Position numbers and translations under genes: made by a program. A stretch of 23,704 nt of DNA from Pseudomonadota bacterium (lineage in GTDB: Bacteria; Pseudomonadota; Gammaproteobacteria; Steroidobacterales; Steroidobacteraceae). Below, piece after piece: positions 21,729 to 23,704 of the stretch. The DNA lies in contig QGVD01000065.1 of assembly GCA_003242685.1 (NCBI GenBank), positions 1 to 23,704 of the forward strand, read 5' to 3'. The notes below the pieces were generated by a model, which was given only the letters and a program-made list of their open reading frames with translations, was not told the origin of the DNA and did no database searches. Each line of letters begins with the position of its first letter. The stretch's first letter is position 1.

Positions 21729-23704
21729 ATGAGGCGAGCGATCCGATTCGCTCTGAGGCTTTCTGCTGTGGCAGCGGGCGTGCTGACGGTGGCATGCAGC
21801 TCCGAGTCCCGCTCGACCGTCGGCGGCGAAGGAATCGCGATCGATTCCGACGACATCGGCGGCGTGGTGCGCAGCGAGCAGGGTCCCGAGGCCGGCGTCT
21901 GGGTCATCGCGGAGACGGACGAGTTCAAGACCCGCTTCGCGCGCATCGTGGTCACGGATGATCAGGGACGGTTCGTCGTGCCCGATCTGCCGCCGGCGAA
22001 GTACTCCGTCTGGGTGCGCGGCTACGGGCTCGTGGATTCAGAGAAGGTGACGGCGCGCCCGGGCGATACGATCGAGCTCGCCGCGAAGATCGCGCCCGAC
22101 GACGCAACGGCCGCGCAGGTGTATCCGGCTGCCTACTGGTACGCGATGATGCGTCTTCCGAAGGAGGACGAGGTCGAGCACCTCGGGGGCGGCCGCAACG
22201 AGTACCTGATGTGGATGAAGAACATGGGCTGCATCGGGTGCCACCAGCTCGGCCAGCTCTCCACGCGCACTTTCCCGCCGAGTCTCGGCAAGTTCGGCTC
22301 GTCTCACGAGGCCTGGATCAGGCGGATCGCTTCCGGGCAGGCCGGCGCTCAGATGACGCGCACGGCGATGCAGCAGCTCGCCGGTGTGCCCATCAGGTAT
22401 CTCGCGGACTGGACCGATCGCATCGCGCGCGGCGAGCTGCCGGCGGAAAAACCCCGGCGTCCGGAAGGCATCGAGCGCAACGTCGTCGCCACCGTGCGCG
22501 ACTGGTCGAATCCGAAGGCCTACATGCACGACCTGTCGGGCACCGACCGGCGCAATCCTGCGGTCAACGCCTACGGGCCGCTGTACGGTGCGCCCGAGCT
22601 CAGCACGGACGAGTTCCCGATTCTCGATCCGGTGCGCAACACGGACACCGTGTTCGTGGCGCCGGTGCGCGATCCCGACACGCCGACGACACGCGACGAT
22701 CCGGTGACTGCACCCTCGCCATACTGGGGCGACGAGCCGATCTGGGACAGCAAGGCGAACGCGCACAACCCGATGCTCGATCACCTGGGGCGCGTGTGGT
22801 ACACGGCGCGCATCCGCGGTCCGGAGAATCCTGCGTTCTGCAGAAAGGGCTCGGATCATCCGTCCGCGAAGCTCTTTCCGCTCGAGCGCAGCGGACGGCA
22901 CCTCGCCATCTACGAGCCGAAGACGGGCAAGTACACGTTCATCGACACGTGCTTCAGCACGCATCACCTGCAGTTCGCGGCGGACGAGAACAACACACTG
23001 TGGACGAGCGGCGGCGGGCAGGTCGTCGGCTGGCTCGATACTCGAGTGTTCGATGAGACCGGTGATGCCGCGAAAGCGCAGCGCTGGGCTCCGATCGTGC
23101 TCGACACGAACGGCAATGGCCGGCTCGACGAGTGGGTGGAGCCCGACCAGCCGGTCGACCCGAAGAAGGACAAGCGCATCGCCGCCGGGTTCTATGCCGT
23201 GATGCCGAACCCGGCCGATGGATCGGTGTGGGGCTCGGTGGCGTTCCGCTATCCCGGCTCCATCGTGCGCTTCGATCCGCGCACGATGCTCTCGGAGATC
23301 TACGACGTGCCGCCGCCGGGCTATGGCGTCCGCGGCGCGGACATCGATACGAACGGCGTGGTGTGGGTCTCCCTCGGCAGCGGACATCTCGGCGAGTTCG
23401 ACCGCCGCAAGTGCAAGGGGCCGCTGAATGGCCCGCAGGCGACGGGCGGGCATTGTCCAGAAGGCTGGACGTTCCACCGCCTGCCAGGCCCCGCATTCCC
23501 GGATCAGCCCGAGGAGAGCGTCGAGTCGAGCTATTACACCTGGGTCGACCAGCACAACACGCTGGGGCTCGGCGCGAACGTGCCGATGGCGACCGGAAAT
23601 CTCTTCGACGGCGTGCATGCGCTCGTCGAAGGACGTTTCGTCCGACGTCGGATCCCCAACCGGCTCGCTTTTAAAACCAAGGCACCGGGGGGCCGATCGC
23701 ACAC
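21729..23704 (+). CDS. Lipoprotein with carboxypeptidase-regulatory-like domain, CxxCH heme motif and propeller-like region (3' end cut)
   Basis: A frame of 658 codons stays open to the right edge. The signal MRRAIRFALRLSAVAAGVL ends TVAC, a lipobox-like site with Cys23. Residues about 40-115 resemble a carboxypeptidase-regulatory/transthyretin-like fold (GGVVRSEQGPEAGVWVIAET, then DDQGRFVVPDLPPAKYSVWVRGYG). A mono-heme cytochrome c motif CIGCH (Cys168, Cys171, His172) follows, with Met residues downstream as possible axial ligands. From about 290 on come beta-propeller-like repeats (DHLGRVWYTARIRG, ADENNTLWTSGGGQVVGW, DTNGVVWVSLGSGHLGEF), reminiscent of Vgb-type propellers. A DTNGNGRLD calcium-loop-like segment lies at 459-467. 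It is probably periplasmic with a redox role. A GGAGAG site precedes ATG 21729. Confidence 0.82.
   Translation, partial: MRRAIRFALRLSAVAAGVLTVACSSESRSTVGGEGIAIDSDDIGGVVRSEQGPEAGVWVIAETDEFKTRFARIVVTDDQGRFVVPDLPPAKYSVWVRGYGLVDSEKVTARPGDTIELAAKIAPDDATAAQVYPAAYWYAMMRLPKEDEVEHLGGGRNEYLMWMKNMGCIGCHQLGQLSTRTFPPSLGKFGSSHEAWIRRIASGQAGAQMTRTAMQQLAGVPIRYLADWTDRIARGELPAEKPRRPEGIERNVVATVRDWSNPKAYMHDLSGTDRRNPAVNAYGPLYGAPELSTDEFPILDPVRNTDTVFVAPVRDPDTPTTRDDPVTAPSPYWGDEPIWDSKANAHNPMLDHLGRVWYTARIRGPENPAFCRKGSDHPSAKLFPLERSGRHLAIYEPKTGKYTFIDTCFSTHHLQFAADENNTLWTSGGGQVVGWLDTRVFDETGDAAKAQRWAPIVLDTNGNGRLDEWVEPDQPVDPKKDKRIAAGFYAVMPNPADGSVWGSVAFRYPGSIVRFDPRTMLSEIYDVPPPGYGVRGADIDTNGVVWVSLGSGHLGEFDRRKCKGPLNGPQATGGHCPEGWTFHRLPGPAFPDQPEESVESSYYTWVDQHNTLGLGANVPMATGNLFDGVHALVEGRFVRRRIPNRLAFKTKAPGGRSH

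Overview
The window is GC-rich chromosomal DNA, roughly two thirds G+C by eye, with strong G/C preference at third codon positions. It looks like a Gram-negative Pseudomonadota genome. The evidence is an RND tripartite efflux pump, a TonB-dependent receptor, a FadL-type outer-membrane porin and several Cys-type lipoprotein signals. The gene styles fit an environmental gammaproteobacterium (for example Steroidobacteraceae- or Nevskiales-like), but that placement is a weak inference. I saw no rRNA, tRNA, CRISPR array, insertion sequence or phage gene. Both ends cut through genes.

Layout. (1) 1-225, minus: the start of a GlcG/HbpS-type protein, cut by the left edge. (2) 226-707: a non-coding gap that ends in the AT-rich promoter/operator of the next operon. 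(3) 708-7004, plus: a compact four-gene efflux operon of MarR regulator, periplasmic adaptor, RND pump and outer-membrane factor, closed by a hairpin around the last stop codon. (4) 7026-9995, minus, and 10293-11609, plus: a divergent TonB-dependent receptor and FadL-type protein. (5) 11724-12086, minus: a small SPW-repeat membrane protein. Divergent from it (12396-15674) are a GT4 glycosyltransferase and a glycogen-debranching-type glucosidase, followed by a convincing intrinsic terminator. (6) 15914-21542, plus: an ECF sigma factor of the ECF42 type with its characteristic DGPF/YCII partners (three copies), plus GFA, VOC, alpha/beta-hydrolase and O-methyltransferase genes. (7) 21729 to the right edge, plus: a large lipoprotein joining a carboxypeptidase-regulatory-like domain, a CxxCH cytochrome c motif and a propeller-like region.

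How the parts work together. The MarR protein probably represses its own operon through an imperfect palindrome that overlaps a TTGACA box. The pump would export hydrophobic or amphipathic toxicants. The adjacent TonB receptor and FadL protein import ligands across the outer membrane, and the receptor shares an 11-bp upstream element with the marR promoter. The GT4/debranching pair suggests alpha-glucan or other saccharide metabolism.

The most interesting part is the ECF42 island. Two sites have an identical TGTCGA-N17-CGAC architecture: one just upstream of the sigma gene and one just upstream of the GFA gene. This suggests an autoregulated sigma factor that also drives the downstream part of its own cluster. 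The function of ECF42/DGPF systems is poorly understood, and this cluster attaches four enzyme-like genes to one.
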